DNA from: Conchocele bisecta | Lineage: Eukaryota; Mollusca; Bivalvia; Lucinida; Thyasiridae | Length of the DNA stretch: 64,000 nucleotides | NCBI GenBank assembly: GCA_029237695.1 | Contig: CM055268.1 | Coordinates: 57,435,131 to 57,499,130, forward strand | Direction of reading: 5' to 3' | In this document: positions 10,946 to 23,320 of the stretch, one piece after another | Numbering within the stretch: the first letter of the stretch is position 1 | Layout of the letters: every line of letters starts with the position of its first letter | The notes under the pieces: model-generated | Database searches by the model: none | What the model was told of the DNA's origin: nothing | Seen by the model: only the letters and a program-made list of their open reading frames with translations | Translations under genes and position numbers: made by a program

Positions 10946-11510
10946 ACTGGGTAGTCGCTATAATGGGTCCTATGTGGGCTATATACGGGCTGGCCCATAT
11001 GGGCTGGTTAATATGGGTCCCATGCGGGTCCCATATTATAACGCGCCTAGGCGCTAATGGGTCGTGTGTGGGCTATATACGGGTACGCCCATATGGGCTG
11101 GTTGATATGGGACCTATATGGGTCCGATATAGATATTGATATGGGACCTATATGGGACCCACATGGGTCCCATATCAATTTCTATATCGCACCCATATGG
11201 GTCCCATATCAATTTCTATATCGGACCCATATGGGTCCCATATCAATTTATATATCGGACCCATGTGGGTCCCATATAGGTCCCATATCAATTTCTATAT
11301 CGGACCCATATGGGTCCCATATAGGTCCCATATCAATTTCTATATGGGACCCATATGGGACCTATGTGGGACCTATGTGGGTATCCCATATGGGACCCAT
11401 GCCAATCCCGTTTGCAAAACCCATATAGGCACCATATGGGTAGCCCACATGGGGCCCATATAGAAAAGGATATGGGGCCATATGGGTCCCATGTAGATTG
11501 CTAGCTGGGT
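10946..11510. repeat. CCCATATGGG palindromic tandem array
   Basis: Irregular units of about 45-60 bp combine GACCCATATGGGTCCCATAT with CAATTTCTATATCG. The units are internally palindromic. The array starts after CCACTGGGTAGTCGC and ends near GATTGCTAGCTGGGTCATG, so it joins the GACGTC block without unique spacer. Apparent Gly/Pro/Ile/Trp-rich reading frames (11,057-11,463) are translations of the repeat. Confidence 0.8.
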
Positions 11511-11792
11511 CATGTTGTGAAAAACGCAGGCACAAACCTATCCAGAAAACTGACATAGTTTACAGTTTGGTGTAAAATAATGGATAGGAGTTCGTTCTCC
11601 TGCCTTTTCTACATGTCATTAGCTACATTATATCATCAGTTATACCTCACATTTTAAGTTCTTTGTCAAACGGCAGAAAATGTGAAACTGGCCGATGGCT
11701 GGAACACACAAAGATGGCCGACTTGGCCACTCCATGTTTCGTATAGAATACAGTAACGAGGCAGTATTCATATATATGTTATACATATATTC
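11510..11792 (+). repeat. Dispersed repeat, copy 1 of 2
   Basis: GTTGTGAAAAACGCAGGCAC through GAGGCAGTATTCATATA recurs at 39,236-39,490 with scattered differences. Both copies contain GATGGCCGACTTGGCCACTC or a close variant. No coding evidence. Confidence 0.75.
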
Positions 11793-12644
11793 TATCACAT
11801 TTACAAAGCAATTACCTTTGAATCAAACGATGAGCATGTATAGGACGAGTCCTTAAGGTAGGTAGATACAAACCGTTTTTAGAAAAGCTAATACTTGTGT
11901 AAATAGGACTATCAGAGAACCCGTAAGTCACGATATGTTATCTCCCTTGATATGTATAATGCATCGCGTTGTTTTGTTTAATTTACAAAATTGTGAGCAT
12001 AAATAAATTTAAGATTAGTTTTTTTACTTAATCTATATAATTTGATTATGTCCTTTTATTACTATAAAAATATATGTTTTAAAGGTAAACAATAAATATT
12101 GAAAAATAGTCGCCATTTTTGTAATCACTTTATAAATTAGAAATACACACCACTATACGAGATCAATAGATGGACAAGGGTAACACTTATATCAGGATGC
12201 CCCGCGCATACCGCTTTATAAGTTGTTTATTTTTGAGAGTTCTATTATCCAATAGAACTTCCAATAAACTTCAATTATGAATAGTGAACGTAATAAGTTT
12301 AACACTGTCTACATTTCCTGAAATAATTGCTTACGAGCAAACTGAGAAATGACATATTAAGATACATATAAAACGTACAAAACAAAACAAACCGTACATT
12401 CCAATAATACTGGCCTACTTTGGCGAAGAGGAAAGGTTTAAAATAATACCGAAAAATGTTCATGCACATCATTTATTAAGCATGGTATAGGACAGCATGT
12501 GCTACATGTGTTGAATACAGATGTTAAACAGTAATACTGACAATTAATGCACCCGATTCGGCGATTGAACGAAGCTTGCGGACAGCGCGATATAGTCGGC
12601 ACGTGCGTCCGGGTTAACATTTGTCATATAGTGTTTGGGCTGTG
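11793..12644. other. A/T-rich intergenic stretch
   Basis: No gene, RNA or repeat recognised in about 850 bp. It has long A/T runs, and an open frame on the minus strand (12,438-12,620) has no motif. Confidence 0.4.
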
Positions 12645-12665
12645 CGTTCGTCCGTCCGTCCGTCC
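12645..12665. repeat. CCGT microsatellite
   Basis: About five CGTC tetranucleotides (TTCGTCCGTCCGTCCGTCCG) mark the left edge of the following tandem block. Confidence 0.8.
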
Positions 12666-13262
12666 GGAACATTAAGAAGTTCGCCGGAGTTTCTCAATTA
12701 TGTCATAACTTGTGTATCACTTAAAGGAGTACACTGTACTTACATAGTTCAAATTACAAATGCCACACATCCATGCTGCCCTTAATATGCCTTGACCTTT
12801 TGATCTTCACAACATTGAACTTTTTCATCGTTGCATCTCCATTATGTAATAACTTTTATATGACTTGATGGATTACTGCAATATTACAATACATCATACT
12901 TGTGACAAATGCCACACATCCATGCTGCCCTTAATATGACCTTGACCTTTTGACCTTTACAACTTTGAACCTTTTCACACATTAAGATATTTGCCGGAGG
13001 TTCTAAATTCTGTCATAAGTTCTATATCCCGTGATGGATTACTTTAATAGTTCAATACATACATCCGCATGTTACCCTTTATATGAATTTCACCTTTTGA
13101 CCTTCACAACTTTGAACGTTTTTACACATTAAGAAGTTTGTCCGAGTTTCTCAATTATGTCATATCTTCTATATCCCTTGAATGATTGCTATAATATTTC
13201 AATACATCATACGTGTGCACACATGCCACAAATGTTGACCTTCACAAACGTTCTTATGAATA
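12666..13262 (+). repeat. Degenerate tandem repeat, unit about 150 bp, four copies
   Basis: Units start near 12,668, 12,831, 12,978 and 13,126. Each combines ACATTAAGAAGTTTGCCGGAG-like and CTCAATTATGTCATAAC-like sequence with TACATCATAC and CCTTGACCTTTTGACCTTCA. Copies have diverged strongly. No coding support. Confidence 0.7.
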
Positions 13263-13556
13263 CTTATCACTTTTGGTTTATTAACTTTATCACAGTTTCT
13301 CCAATCTCTACTATCAAAGCCTCGGCTGGCGCGACATGTGGGCCGTGTCCATCTAGTTTGGAAAGGGAATGAGGACCTCGCTGACTATCAAACCAAAATG
13401 AGTCGTTCATGTCGATATCGGGATGAGATTGTATCTTAATGATGAGCCTGAGATCAATTAAGTATCTATCTCTCTTTAACGCAATTGAGTTTTGAGTCAG
13501 TGCCCTTCGCAATGGTGGAGATGCATAACTTGTGTGTGTTGATTGTATCCGAAATC
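13263..13556. other. Intergenic stretch
   Basis: No recognised feature. Short frames on both strands (13,157-13,372 plus; 13,267-13,512 minus) carry no motif. Confidence 0.35.
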
Positions 13557-13862
13557 AGCCGAGACAATACTCTATCCCGTCAACACAATGTGTATGTGCC
13601 TTGAAACACGGTGCCGTGAAACATTTTTGATATCCAGTCAATACAATTTTTGCATTGTACAGTCATTTGAAGGTGTTGACGAGATAAATAGAATAGTAGG
13701 TTAAATTAGTGCCGTGAGTGGGAAAAAATATCTGTCGAGACGGTTCAAATGAGTGGTCACAATATATACTTCTGATGAGAAATAAAGAAATTATTGAGCC
13801 TTGCCGGATATTTTCCCATTCACGGCACTAACCTACTATTCTATATTTATCCGTCAAGCAGC
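13557..13862. repeat. MITE family C, copy 1
   Basis: CTATCCCGTCAACACAATG on the left and ATTTATCCGTCAAG on the right border a segment with an inner inverted repeat: AATAGTAGGTTAAATTAGTG against CACTAACCTACTATTCTAT. Related copies at 30,820-31,255 share GTGCCGTGAATGG and TTGACGGGATAAA ends. The inner palindrome seems to be a second element nested in the TATCCCGTCAACA element. Confidence 0.7.
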
Positions 13863-14163
13863 AGACGAACGCAAATGCAAGTTGTTGTGTGGCTGATGTA
13901 CCGCCGCCGCTTTTGCTGCCTCCTTTGATTTTGTTCTGAACCACACATGCACCACAAAACACATTTTTCAAAATATTTTGTACTATCAGGATGCTCACAG
14001 ATCTGTCATCTTCGGACTTAGATTTTGTGCTGTAGAACGTTTTGGAAAATATACGCTGAAAACCCGTCAATCTGATGTTGATATGCATGCAGTCAGTCGG
14101 CAGACAGGATAAAAATAGACTTTGGTACACAAACAAAGAAAGATTTTTCAAGCGTTCCCATCT

Positions 14164-14468
14164 GTAGCCGATTTCATCAAAATTGCAAAGTATACTTATC
14201 TAGCAAAGTATACTTTGAGGGAGTAATCATTTATTTTTCCTGAAATGCATTATGCCATATAGAAGTAACGACTGCATATATTTGATTATTAAAAGTATGC
14301 AGAATTATTATACTGAATTTATTACATTATCACAGCCATTTTGGCTGTGATAATGTAATATATTCAGTATAATAAAAATTAATAAATTTATCATAAAATT
14401 GAAAATTTCTCCCTCAAAGTATACTTTGCTAATAAAGTATACTTTGCAATTTTTATGAAATCGGCTAC
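14164..14468. repeat. MITE family B, copy 1 (full length, palindromic)
   Basis: Ends GTAGCCGATTTCATCA and TGAAATCGGCTAC are inverted. GCAAAGTATACTT occurs at both ends, and the centre is a perfect palindrome (ATTATCACAGCCATTTTGGC and its complement). A second near-full copy is at 38,787-39,077 and a partial copy at 29,545-29,690. Confidence 0.85.
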
Positions 14469-14511
14469 TGCAATATCCAGGGTATTTTTGTTTGTTTTGG
14501 ATTTGGTCCAA

Positions 14512-14640
14512 TATGGACGATAAGGTGAACATTCAGATTGCGTCCATCAACATTCTGGAAAGACATAACATGAAGATCATCATTGCCAAATTAGGAAAGT
14601 TAGCCAAATGTGCGAATTTATTACTTCTTTCGGAAATTAC
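14512..14640 (+). pseudogene. Coding-like fragment related to one at 23,370
   Basis: The plus frame reads ASINILERHNMKIIIAKLGK then LAKCANLLLLSE. A similar peptide is encoded at about 23,378-23,480 (ASIKCLDKHVMKDICAKFGK then VVQMCKFITLTS). Conservation of charged and hydrophobic positions while DNA differs suggests both are old coding fragments of one family. The family is not recognised. Confidence 0.4.
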
Positions 14641-14744
14641 CCTCCGTCCATATATGCCTGACAGAAAATGGGGTCTCGAGTTATCTTGCTGTAAGATGAC
14701 GCCGTTCCGTTTACGCATAAGGCACACTGACAGGCTCAACAAAA

Positions 14745-14745
<1 letters not shown>

Positions 14746-14799
<54 letters not shown>
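14746..14799. repeat. GA microsatellite
   Basis: About 26 GA dinucleotides. It produces spurious Arg/Glu and Ser/Leu frames on the two strands. Confidence 0.98.
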
Positions 14800-14801
<2 letters not shown>

Positions 14802-16508
14802 AAAAGAAAGAGTTACTGGTGATGGCATTGTTGAGCAAGTTGGGAACAGTAACTCTTGTAATCTACTCTCGTACCGTCCATACGATACGAGAGCTGGTTG
14901 CAATAGTTACCGTTCGCAACTATCTCCACATGCCAATACTATAACGAGCTGCATCGAGCGTTCTTGCAACGGTCACTAACGTTGTTTTGCTGTTGCGAGC
15001 AAGTCCACCCCGTACCACCAGTATCACCGTATTGTGGTCAGTAAACAATATGTTGGTCCACTAATGTTGTGTGTTGATGTGTGATGTCGCTGGGCCCACT
15101 CGAGTCGCTATTGAAGACTGGATCTCGCGTATACCTCAACGTATTGTAGTGGTCTTCATTGGGCGTCGTTTTTCGTGATCTAACAGCACGTGGTCGACCT
15201 TTCACTACTAGAACCTGTTTCCACGAATGGATACTGAAGATGCTTCGAGACAACACCATAATGCGTCCCTCTGGTGTAGAGTAAATAATGATTTGCTTGT
15301 AGTAGATGTACTTCTAATAATATACAGTGCACCAGTTTGTCATTTTATTCGTGTTGTGTGTACCGACTTGAACATGACCTACATGCAGTCGGTCTGTACT
15401 GGTTCTGCATGAATAAAACAATAGGTTCACTTGCTCATAAGAAAGAAACACCCAACCTCGTCATGTCCCAAAATAATTATTGTTGACATTATTTGGCCAC
15501 GGAAACTCTGTTTACATTATATGACCAACCATGCCAACAGGTTCGGTGTTTTCTTTTACAAATATGCTGAAAACTGGTGTTAAAGCACCCAACTTGTTTC
15601 TCAAGTGGAATTGGTTACTACTGGATCATGATTTAAAAGCAAACTGTGTCTGTGGCCTCAAAACACCCGCATTGTTTTGCCCTCTGGCGATTTCGCACCA
15701 TTTAATGCTTTCGTACCAACAGAAGGTACTATATATAGATCTAAATGAGATACGCCATGCGATATTGTCATAAGAACATGTGCGAGATATATATCATGAA
15801 ACATTATTTACAAAATGTACCATGTATATTTAAAGTTGACGACATTTTCGCCATCTTTCGACGTCATTTACAGAAAATATCACAGTTTCTGTTGACCCGA
15901 AGTTTCTTCTGTAGCGTTACAGCCCTGCGCTTACAAACAGAACTTTCGGGTTAATTTTCTGTAAATATATTTCATGAAAAACTAGACTTGTTCTTTCTAC
16001 AGATCTGGCTTCATGGGTGTGCTAGCAGATAAGAAGATAGACAGATCACTAACTGTGGCTGTGACTGAAGAAATAGGGATTATGGGTTTGTCGACCAGTA
16101 TAGATCCAGATGAGCAATAATTACCCGACAAACTCAAGTTTATAACCAATAACAAGTTGCGACTGTATTCATACAATATCCATTTATATATCTGAGTTTT
16201 TGTTTGTGAAATGCTTCTTCGAAGGTACCATCTGACAGACATTTTCAAAATTGCAATAAAACACAGTTTCGATATGTTTTTGTTCTGTTTGAACCATGGA
16301 TTAAGTACTAATTGTTTATTTGATATAATTTATCAATTTGCATATTTCTAAGCTGTCTTGTGGTTTGAATTGTCAAGCAACTCCTTTAATGTGAGCAGCA
16401 AATTAATAAAATTATCTTCGTACGAACATTTTTAACGTTAAGTTTAGTGAAACGGTCCCCTAGCTACGCCACTGACCCTGCTGTTGTGTTTTTACCATTG
16501 CGTATATG
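14800..16508. other. Intergenic stretch, no gene recognised
   Basis: About 1.7 kb. Short open frames (for example 15,227-15,412, 15,531-15,773 and, on the minus strand, 15,038-15,259) carry no motif I can defend. CCTGCGCTTACAAACAGAAC near 15,925 resembles GGCCCTGCGTTACAAACAGA near 46,560, so part of this may be dispersed repeat. Confidence 0.4.
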
Positions 16509-16625
16509 TGGCTGTGGCTGAATAAATGGGGTTTATGGGTTTTGCGGTCAGTGTAGATCCAGACCAGCCTGCACACCCGCGCAGTCTGATCAGCATCTGC
16601 ACTGTTCGCCATTCCGTTACAAGCA
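16509..16625 (+). repeat. Dispersed repeat of bivalve type
   Basis: GGTCAGTGTAGATCCAGACC, GACCAGCCTGCACACCCGC and GCGCAGTCTGATCAGC are recalled as parts of a high-copy repeat in clam-type bivalves. A diverged inverted trace may be at 47,215-47,290 (GATCAGGCTGCGGAGATCTG). This is the main taxonomic hint, from memory rather than a search. Confidence 0.55.
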
Positions 16626-16710
16626 ATAGAGATCATTATCGGGCTACAGGAGTGTGCTACATGATCAGAAGCTACACTGGTCAAATATCCCATTTTTCCC
16701 CAGTCTTTAT

Positions 16711-16798
16711 AGGAATGAATGGCCTTTTTGTGGAATTTATCGGGGTATAAACTTGGAAAAGTCGCGGGAATACTGGACGAAGGCCATTCATTCCTTAT
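16711..16798. repeat. Short inverted repeat
   Basis: AGGAATGAATGGCCTTTTT at 16,711 has the inverted partner AAGGCCATTCATTCCTT at 16,780-16,797. It is an about 90-bp hairpin, possibly the end of the preceding repeat. Confidence 0.6.
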
Positions 16799-17236
16799 AA
16801 TTCCAGCATTTGAAATAAATTCATCAAGAAAATGTGTTTATTTTCCGTTTTCTTAAGAATTATTTTAACTGCGCCTCACGGTTACTGAAAGTAGTTCGGC
16901 GTGGGAGTTTACTGGGATATACATTTTTTGACAGTGACTTGCTACGAGCCAATCAAATGTTAGGAAATTGTGTAAATATTTTTGTGCTGGAATTATAGCC
17001 CCATAATAAACTATGAAAAGTAGGATCATTGTAATCACTTTATAGAACAGGGTAGGAATGGTCATGCGTAAACGATATTTCTAAGAGTTTATCAGGGAAG
17101 TATTATAAATTTATGAAGGTCCAACAAATACCACAGGCACTGTGCGGTATGAGCTACGAAATTATTTTACCTAGTTTCACTCCGATATATTAACCCTTAA
17201 AAGGCGGGAACCGAAAATTGTCATCTGCTGTTGTGT

Positions 17237-18389
17237 AGTATCACAGGGATCCGAAGTCGTGCTGGGACCAATCGTATGTTACTGACGCACAACCGTCTGC
17301 GTTAATCTTGCCCAGATGTCAATGTTTTTAGGGCCCGTTTCACTAAACTTCGAACGACTACAATGTTCGTAAGTGCAAATTTAGGATCGTCTAGAAATTT
17401 CAATTGATGGATTTACAGTTATTGAGCATAGGCTGCATATGCAGCCTATGCTCAATAAATGTAAATCCAATAATTGTTTAAAAGAAAACAAGGTTACTGT
17501 GAAATATACAGACTATAATAATTTTGCACTTACGAACATTTTAGTCGTACGAAGTTTAGTGAAACGGCCCCCTGGACATCAATTTAATTGGCAGTCTGAA
17601 CTCGCCATCAAGCAGTTAATTTAATTAGTTGAGCCTGGGCTGTGTCACATCACAGCTCAGACCCACCCAATCAAGCTGCTTAATTTCAAGCACAATATTA
17701 AAGCATTTTGAAATAAAACACTTTACAAATAGTGGCAAGATTAGCGCAGGCGGTGGTGTAATACGTATCATTTTGTGTCTGGGCCATTAGAATATTCTTA
17801 TGACCAAGTTTGTGTCAAGCTGAATGATTCATCCCAGCACGACTTCGTACCCCTGAGATACAGTATATACCTCAATACAATCTAAAACTGTCGTCATTTT
17901 ATGTTAATAGTCTATACAGTATATGCTTTTTCGGTGATGAAGTCGCTTTTAAATCCAATTCCCATCTCAACCAAAACGACCGATCCGCCCCTGACCACGC
18001 GTAAGGGACTACTGTGTAGAAATTACCGGTACATAGTTATCTCCCTTACGTTATTCTAATATTTAATATTTAAATTTGTATAAACAGTAATATTCAGGAC
18101 AATACATTGTAATGTTCGAATTATATCATTTAGCTAAAAAAATTCTGATTGATTACACATAGATGGTATATATTAATTGATTTTCATTTTTAAAATAAAT
18201 GTATATAGGTGTAATTGCTTCCCATTTCCTAAATGAGTTTCCTTGTTACAAAATGAAAATTAACGGCAGATTGACTACCCGCCTGCGGTAAAACATTATA
18301 GCTTAAAGTCTATAAATACGCCAATTTTGGAGCCCGAAAGGGTAAATAAGGAATTAAATAAAACAAGTATAATTATGCCCCGTAACCTG
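17237..18389 (+). repeat. Long dispersed repeat L, copy 1
   Basis: About 1.15 kb shared with 23,816-25,660. It starts at TATCACAGGGATCCGAAGTC and runs through GCGCAGGCGGTGGTGTAATA, CCAGCACGACTTCGTACCCC, AGACTACTGTGTAG-like sequence and ACCCGCCTGCGGTAAAACAT to AATTATGCCCC. Parts recur at 29,303-29,410, 30,470-30,660, 33,745-34,370 and 40,050-40,860, and inverted at 45,180-46,020 and 46,395-46,545. It contains MITE-A at 17,331-17,571. No coding capacity is evident. Confidence 0.85.
17331..17571. repeat. MITE family A, copy 1 (241 bp, palindromic)
   Basis: Ends GGGCCCGTTTCACTAAACTT and AAGTTTAGTGAAACGGCCCC are inverted. Next inward, CGTACGACTAAAATGTTCG-like arms, then a central palindrome GGCTGCATATGCAGCC. 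Other copies: 23,923-24,827 (interrupted), 37,589-37,830 and the right half at 35,654-35,793. Confidence 0.9.
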
Positions 18390-18830
18390 CATATATATAT
18401 AAGGCCGTACATTCGCACATCTGGACAACTCTTCCAAATTTGGCACTCATGATCTTTAGGTGGTACTGTACTGTTCAAGAATTTTGATGGAAGCAATCTG
18501 AATTTTTACATTTACTGCCATGTTTTAAACCAAATCCAAGATGGCCACCAACAAAGCCTTCATTGCCATCGGTATATTTACGCATTCAGTGCACCAATGT
18601 GCATAAACTTGGTATCGATTCTATGGTTTTCAATGTTGCTGAGTATTTTGGCACATGCCTGAACCCGTTTCAGGGTCAAAGTCAAGTTCTAGAAGTCAAG
18701 GTCAATGCAAAAACATTACCCCACCCACTTTTTAGACATGCATTGAATTATTACAATATCATTTGGATACACCTCGTTAAAAAATTTATAATTTGAGATA
18801 TAATCATGATTCGCTGACCACCTGGTAAGA
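18390..18830. other. Intergenic stretch
   Basis: No gene recognised. It contains CAGGGTCAAAGTCAAGTTC and GTCAAGGTCAATGC, a GTCAAGGTCA-type sequence also seen near 1,540 and 1,710, of unknown meaning. Confidence 0.4.
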
Positions 18831-21800
18831 ATGGCCCCCGATAAGATTTCAGTAGATGGAGAAGGCCCTCAGCGTGGTCATATGACGTTCATTGCGCATA
18901 AAGCTACATTAGGTGCAGCTGTAAAGTCTGCGTTTGAGCAGCGTGGCGCCGCTAGCGAAGAAGAGGCCCGCAGTGTAATGAAAGCCGCATTATATTTACG
19001 TCAATGCATTTTCCACTAGTCAACCATCATTCAATGGACGATTCCAACACGCAAACCTTCCACAGTCATTGTTAATGATGATGAATATTGTTCTCCAAGG
19101 CCCTGGCTGCTTCAAGTCTGATGGTAATGTTGATGGTCAGCATATCAATGAGATCTAGATCAGCTAATGTACTGGCTCAGCTAATACAATACAGCAAAGC
19201 GCCCGGTTGAAGGAAAGACTCTTATGAGACACAGTTGGGTGCGAGAAACACCATTTCCTCTGTATTTAGGGTTGAAACTAAACACGGATGCGAAGCTGAA
19301 ACACCTTATTACAAGATTTGAACAGTTAGGATTGGGTGTCGCGATCGGTTACCAATGGGAGCGTGAGATCAACAAGGCCTTTGTCATCGGTGTAAGCGAT
19401 CGCATCAAGCAGGAGGGCGTCGTTGTTCCGTCGAATATACGGAAAGGTCTGTTCACCACCACAGATTTCGATAATTTTGACCAGCATAAGACATCAAATC
19501 GTTCAAGAGAGGAATTCCATGGAGGGCTCCTGTCAGTGACGAACCACCTCTCACATGAGTGTCAAGGAATTGCAAATGATCCAATAACACTTGAAAACAT
19601 TGATATATCAAAACCTGCCGAACTTCCAACTTCCAACTCAGTTGTCCCTCCCACAGAGCTAGACGTGAACGTTGACACTATACTGCCTGCTACTTCTCGA
19701 CCGGTGCATCCCGAACATGACATCGAATTGATGGTGCAATTGTGAAGGATGAGGCAAGGATTGAGAACGCATCAAATATGGTACATGGTGATGTAAGTCC
19801 CGGAGATGTGGTCACTTGGGCTGGATTTAATTCCTTACTTATGTCGGCTGAAACTGTGAAACCAAACGCTATTGTTGGAGTCTTACCATTATTCCCTGAT
19901 AAGGCTGCTTCTGTCCCCATGGTGAAGCATTCTATGCTGCTATCAAAGGCTGTAACTGCCCATTTGAATCCAGGCCAAACACCCGTTCAAGGAATGGACG
20001 AGCCTATTTTCGCGATTGGAAAGCAGATCCAGTGGCAGTGGAAGGACACACTAGGAGAAGACACATTTGTGCTTATGTTAGGTGCGCTGCATATTGAATT
20101 TGTCATTGTGGCAGTGGAGGAAAAATTGGTTGATGGATCAGGGTTTTCTTTCATCATCAGTGAGGCCGATGTACTCACTACTGGTCGTGCAGAGTCAATA
20201 TCCTCACCATTTGCAGATCATCACCTTAAGAGAGCACATTATGTTCACCAAGTGTTTCTTCTTGCAGGGGGTATTTTGAAAAACGAGGCATACAATACGT
20301 ATCAGTCAGCAGAGGATCAATGTGATAAGAAGAAATGGGATGAACACATGATAGAGTCGTCATAGAAATTTGCATACTGGTCACTCATCTTAGATCTCGA
20401 AATGTTGCACAGTAGATTTGTCAGGTCTCTCAGAGAGAGTAATTTTGATCTTTATGTGCAGGTCATCGATGAGCTATGTGGCTGGGTATTCCAATTCGAC
20501 CAGACAAACTACTCAAGATGGTTGCCTGCTTTGTGAAAGATATGGTCAAGCTGGCATGGAAACACACTGATGTGATAAGAGAGTTCCAAAATGGAAACTT
20601 TGTTGTTCAAAAGAGTCAAAGAAAGTTCTCACTCATCCCTAAAGACCACAGTCATGAGCAAACAACTAAGACCTTCAAAAAGCGCATCGAGAATTTCAAA
20701 CCTGTATGACCAGACACTATGGACGAGCATGTAATGTCACTCTCTGAGAAGAAGAGGCAGGTATTACAGGAGCTACCACCATACATCTCGAACACAGTGA
20801 GGAAGCCCATAGCTTGCAGGTTCGGTTTGCCAAGGACGTGAAATCTGTCATTACTGTTTTGCGGCGACAAGGTAATCCTTTTCTGTCAGAGAATGGACCC
20901 AGTCTGTACGCCATAGACACAAACGAGCTAATGTCAGTGGAAAATTTCAAAACGTTATGTAATGCATACACAGCGGGAACAAAGCTGCCCGAAACGTATG
21001 TCAATCAGAGATTGCTAAGTGGGATAACACCCATTTCGGACACCATCAAGAAGTCGAGCATCTCCACATTTGCCAAGCGAAAAGACGCAAACCCCAAAGC
21101 CAGCAAACTTTCAACTTTGAAGAGAGACACTTCACTGGTATCCAGACTCTTCATTTCCATCCAGTCACGTCCAGAATATGACCTGAATGATTTCTTCCAG
21201 TTTTAAAACCAGCGAGAACCCCTATCCCTTTCCAACCAAGGTATGCTCAGATCAGGCAAAAAGTCGGATATTCCCACTTGTTTGGACATTTCTCGCGGCA
21301 CTATTCCGCAAGATATTAGTGTAAAAATCCTGGATGGTGCAGCCGTTGTTCATATGGTACGACCAACAAAGGCTGCTGATTTCGAGCAGTATGTCAGCCG
21401 AAATGTTATGCCATTCATCACCAGTGCTGTCGACAGGTCGACAATGACGCGACTAGACATTGCATTTGATACATACCCTGAAAACAGTCTCAAGGCACAG
21501 ACTCAGTCAAAGCGAGGTACCCCAGGTGCGACTACTATAGTTGATGGGTCAACACCAATTCCTCATGACTGGACAATGTTTTGGCTAACCGTAACAATAA
21601 GGTGCAACTGTTCCAGTATCTTGCTAATTCCGTAATCGAAGCCTCTGCAACAGCGCTCCCGTGTGTGGCAGTGTACTCAACGAATGGTGAATTGGCGATT
21701 ACTTCGATTACTTCGAGTACTTCTACAGACCTGAGCCGGATCACAAACTGCAACCATCAAGAGGCAGATAGCCGGGTGTTCTTGCATCTATCTGACGCTG

Positions 21801-22553
21801 CACAATAAGGACACAGGAAGGCGATGATAAGGACTGTGTATAGCGATATCGTCGTCATAGCGGTGGCACAGTTTCGACAGTTGTGTCTGAATGAACTTTG
21901 GATTGCATTTGGAACTGGTAAGCACTTCATGAACATACCTGTTCATGATGCTGCTCAGCAACTCTGACCCGACAAAAGCCTACCACTACCTCTATTCTAT
22001 GCAATTAGTGGTTGTGATACAACCTCTTCGTTTCTGTGAATCGGTAAGAAGACAGCTTGGGCAGCGTGGGAGGCATATCCAGACACGTATCGCGCTCACT
22101 GAAGACCCACCTCTGCTAACACTTGACTCTATACACATGGAACGTCTGGAACGATGGACTGTCATTATGTATGCCAAAGGCTGCGGGTGTGCCCGAGCAC
22201 GACAGAAAATGTTCTCCCAACGTCAGCGGACACTCGAGCACACACCTCCCACACAGGCTTCTCTAATGGAACATGCAAAGAAGTCTCTCCTTCAAGCAGG
22301 GTTGATCTGGAGGCAGGATCAATTCCGCCAACAAGATATCCCAGATGCCTCTAATTGGGAATGGGTTCAAGATCCCGAGACACACAGCTGGTCTCCCTTC
22401 TGGACGCCGCTTGCCGACGCCAGTCATGCATGCGCATTGCTTGTAAACTGCGGCTGCGAAAATATCTGCAAAGGCAAATGCAAGTGCGCTAAGGCAGGAC
22501 TTCGATGAACCAATATGTGCCATTGTGAGGGTGGATGTGTGAACAATGACTGA
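18831..22553 (+). pseudogene. Fragmented long gene ending in a CXC (tesmin/TSO1-like) domain
   Basis: Consecutive plus-strand open stretches in shifting frames (18,831-19,019; 19,224-19,745; 19,742-20,365; 20,476-20,709; 20,814-21,206; 21,243-21,635; 21,581-21,808; 21,945-22,508) look like one gene of about 1,100-1,200 codons. Recognisable pieces are LPLFPDKAASVPMVKHSM with a following GEDTFVLMLGALHIEF (19,880-20,110), CNHQEADSRVFLHLSDAA (about 21,750) and a final Cys-rich segment CGCENICKGKCKC. From memory these belong to a large uncharacterised multi-copy family in cnidarians and molluscs. The CXC domain binds DNA in tesmin/TSO1 proteins. The frame is cut by TGA at 22,506-22,508 where a Cys is expected, and continues as TNMCHCEGGCVNND to TGA at 22,551. 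No terminal repeats or target duplication were found, so mobile gene versus host gene relic is open. Confidence 0.65.
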
Positions 22554-23320
22554 TCCCTATGTCGATAAAAAGTGTTCGACTCAACACACCGATTTTCGAC
22601 ACCGTGACACTAATACACAGACATATCAGATAATGGAGCTTATTACATTTTCATGGTTTCGTTGCCGATGAAAGACACGTTTTCAACGTTGACACATGAG
22701 CCGGGGACATTTTAAAACATTGATAGCCTGCCCGGTACATTTTCAAAACTGATCGCCTCTCAACTGGGTACACAATTTAATCTTACACCAGTAGTAGACA
22801 AAACCAATGCTAGAACAAGAAATATACCCTGATTAATGTCCCGTCAAGATTAACGTTTGTACCCATTAAGTATTGAATCCCAGACAGGTTTTCAACATTT
22901 ATAAATGTACCTCGTACATGTCTGCAACTTTGAAAACTGTATCCGGTACATTTGTAACGTTTTAAACATAAATATATCAAATCAAAATAATTGCAATGGT
23001 TTCATTAAAATGTTTCCGAATTCTAATTTCTTTGTCAATCTACTAATACCAGCTTGCAGTTATATTGAATCAGTGCTATTAACACAAATGCCTAATAAAG
23101 TAATGAACTTATTCCACAACCAATAGATATGGTGCAAATACTTTTGTTATGAACGAATTTCGCACTGCTGTGATCATTTAATAGTGACCTTCACCTACAA
23201 AAATGTGACCTTGACCTTTAATCATTTCGAAACCTTCACCAACACAATCAGTGACCTAGCAAATGTTGAAATTGACATCAGTTATGTGAACATAGCATCA
23301 CATGTAGCTGATATATGACG
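22554..23320. other. Intergenic stretch
   Basis: About 770 bp without a recognised gene. Repeated phrases such as GGTACATTTTCAAAAC, CCCGGTACATTT and CTCGTACATG at irregular spacing suggest an eroded tandem repeat. Confidence 0.4.

Noticed and set aside
10674..11463. Arg-rich and Gly/Trp-rich open frames
   Set aside because: They are translations of GACGTC and CCCATATGGG repeats on both strands.
14533..14979. Ser/Leu and Arg/Glu repeat proteins
   Set aside because: Produced by the GA microsatellite.
15038..15259. Transposase helix-turn-helix fragment (RPRAVRSRKTTPNEDHY)
   Set aside because: Resembles Tc1-type linker sequence only loosely over about 20 residues, with no catalytic part nearby.
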